NCBI RefSeq assembly: GCF_900963305.1
Contig: NC_042533.1
Location: 4,708,173 to 4,772,172 of the forward strand
Length of the DNA: 64,000 nucleotides
Direction of reading: 5' to 3'
Origin: Echeneis naucrates
Taxonomy: Eukaryota; Chordata; Actinopteri; Carangiformes; Echeneidae
Made by a program: the position numbers and the translations under genes. Shown here piece by piece: positions 63,695 to 64,000 of the stretch. The notes under the pieces are model-generated. The model was not told the origin of the DNA, did not search any database, and worked only from the letters and a program-made list of their open reading frames with translations. Each line of letters starts with the position of its first letter. Within the stretch, counting starts at the first letter, position 1.

Positions 63695-64000
63695 CTTGTT
63701 AGAGACAAGATTAGGTATTAATAAACAGACAGATGAGAGTGAGATGGATCACAAGTTCACAACGATGATTAGATTCAGTATTAGGTGACACATGGACACA
63801 ATGAACATGAGACATTTAAGGACTAGATAAATGGAAGACATGCACATGGAAAGACACAACAGATTAGTGTTTTGTTTTTTTTTTTGTTCTTATTTTGGAT
63901 GATGCTGCTCCCAGAAACCATCAGCCCAGAGAAGGCCAAGGCTGCCTCCCATCTCCCTACGTTTATGGGTGTGCAGGCCCTAATGGAAGTGATTTTTTTC

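Noticed and set aside
63880-64000. Possible signal-peptide exon of epyc at the right edge
   Set aside because: No frame gives a convincing signal peptide or epiphycan-like N-terminus; the exon is probably beyond the window.

Overview
The window is vertebrate nuclear DNA, almost certainly from a ray-finned (percomorph-type) fish. Genes are multi-exon with compact GT-AG introns. The background is AT-rich and contains typical fish interspersed repeats, LINE relics with short tetranucleotide tails and many microsatellites. Identifications rest on recognising translated exons and on exon phases that join without a break; no database search was run.

Layout, left to right. (1) About 144-9500, minus strand: apaf1, the apoptosome scaffold, from its 5' UTR exon through CARD, NB-ARC and most WD40 repeats; the last exons lie off the left edge. 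(2) 11038-14177, minus: tcp11l2, nine coding exons, 527 aa. (3) About 14200-27000: a tandem segmental duplication holding two nearly identical intronless alpha-1,3-fucosyltransferase 9-like genes (18312-19403 and 23715-24827, minus), a partial tcp11l2 pseudogene between them (about 21055-22345) and a small older tcp11l2 relic (about 26686-26766). (4) About 27000-33150: gene-poor and repeat-rich. It holds an internally deleted LINE, a LINE reverse-transcriptase fossil, a 734-bp element with 52-bp terminal inverted repeats and a perfect inner hairpin, and a second inverted-repeat structure. (5) 33157-33407: a 250-bp GAA-type purine tract just upstream of depdc4 (33432-37192, plus, nine exons, 544 aa). 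(6) scyl2 (noncoding exon near 38.8 kb, coding 40704-46922, plus, 926 aa), with a probable 12-nt microexon. (7) 49353-57024, minus: a 21-exon gene for a 700-aa protein with two CCCH zinc fingers and seven WWE domains but no PARP catalytic domain. (8) 57681-59305, plus: a Myb/SANT-like DNA-binding protein with a long regular heptad coiled coil, head-to-head with the WWE gene. (9) 60418-63694, minus: epiphycan (epyc), with three tandem symmetric exons encoding a Ser-Gly-rich glycosaminoglycan-attachment region; its signal-peptide exon lies off the right edge.

The set apaf1, tcp11l2, depdc4, scyl2 and epyc corresponds to human chromosome 12q21-q23 genes, which supports the orthology calls. The genes do not form one pathway. 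The most unusual items are the hepta-WWE/CCCH protein, built by duplication of a three-WWE block, the mosaic fut/tcp11l2 duplication with sharp-edged high-identity tracts, and the expanded Ser-Gly exons of epyc.
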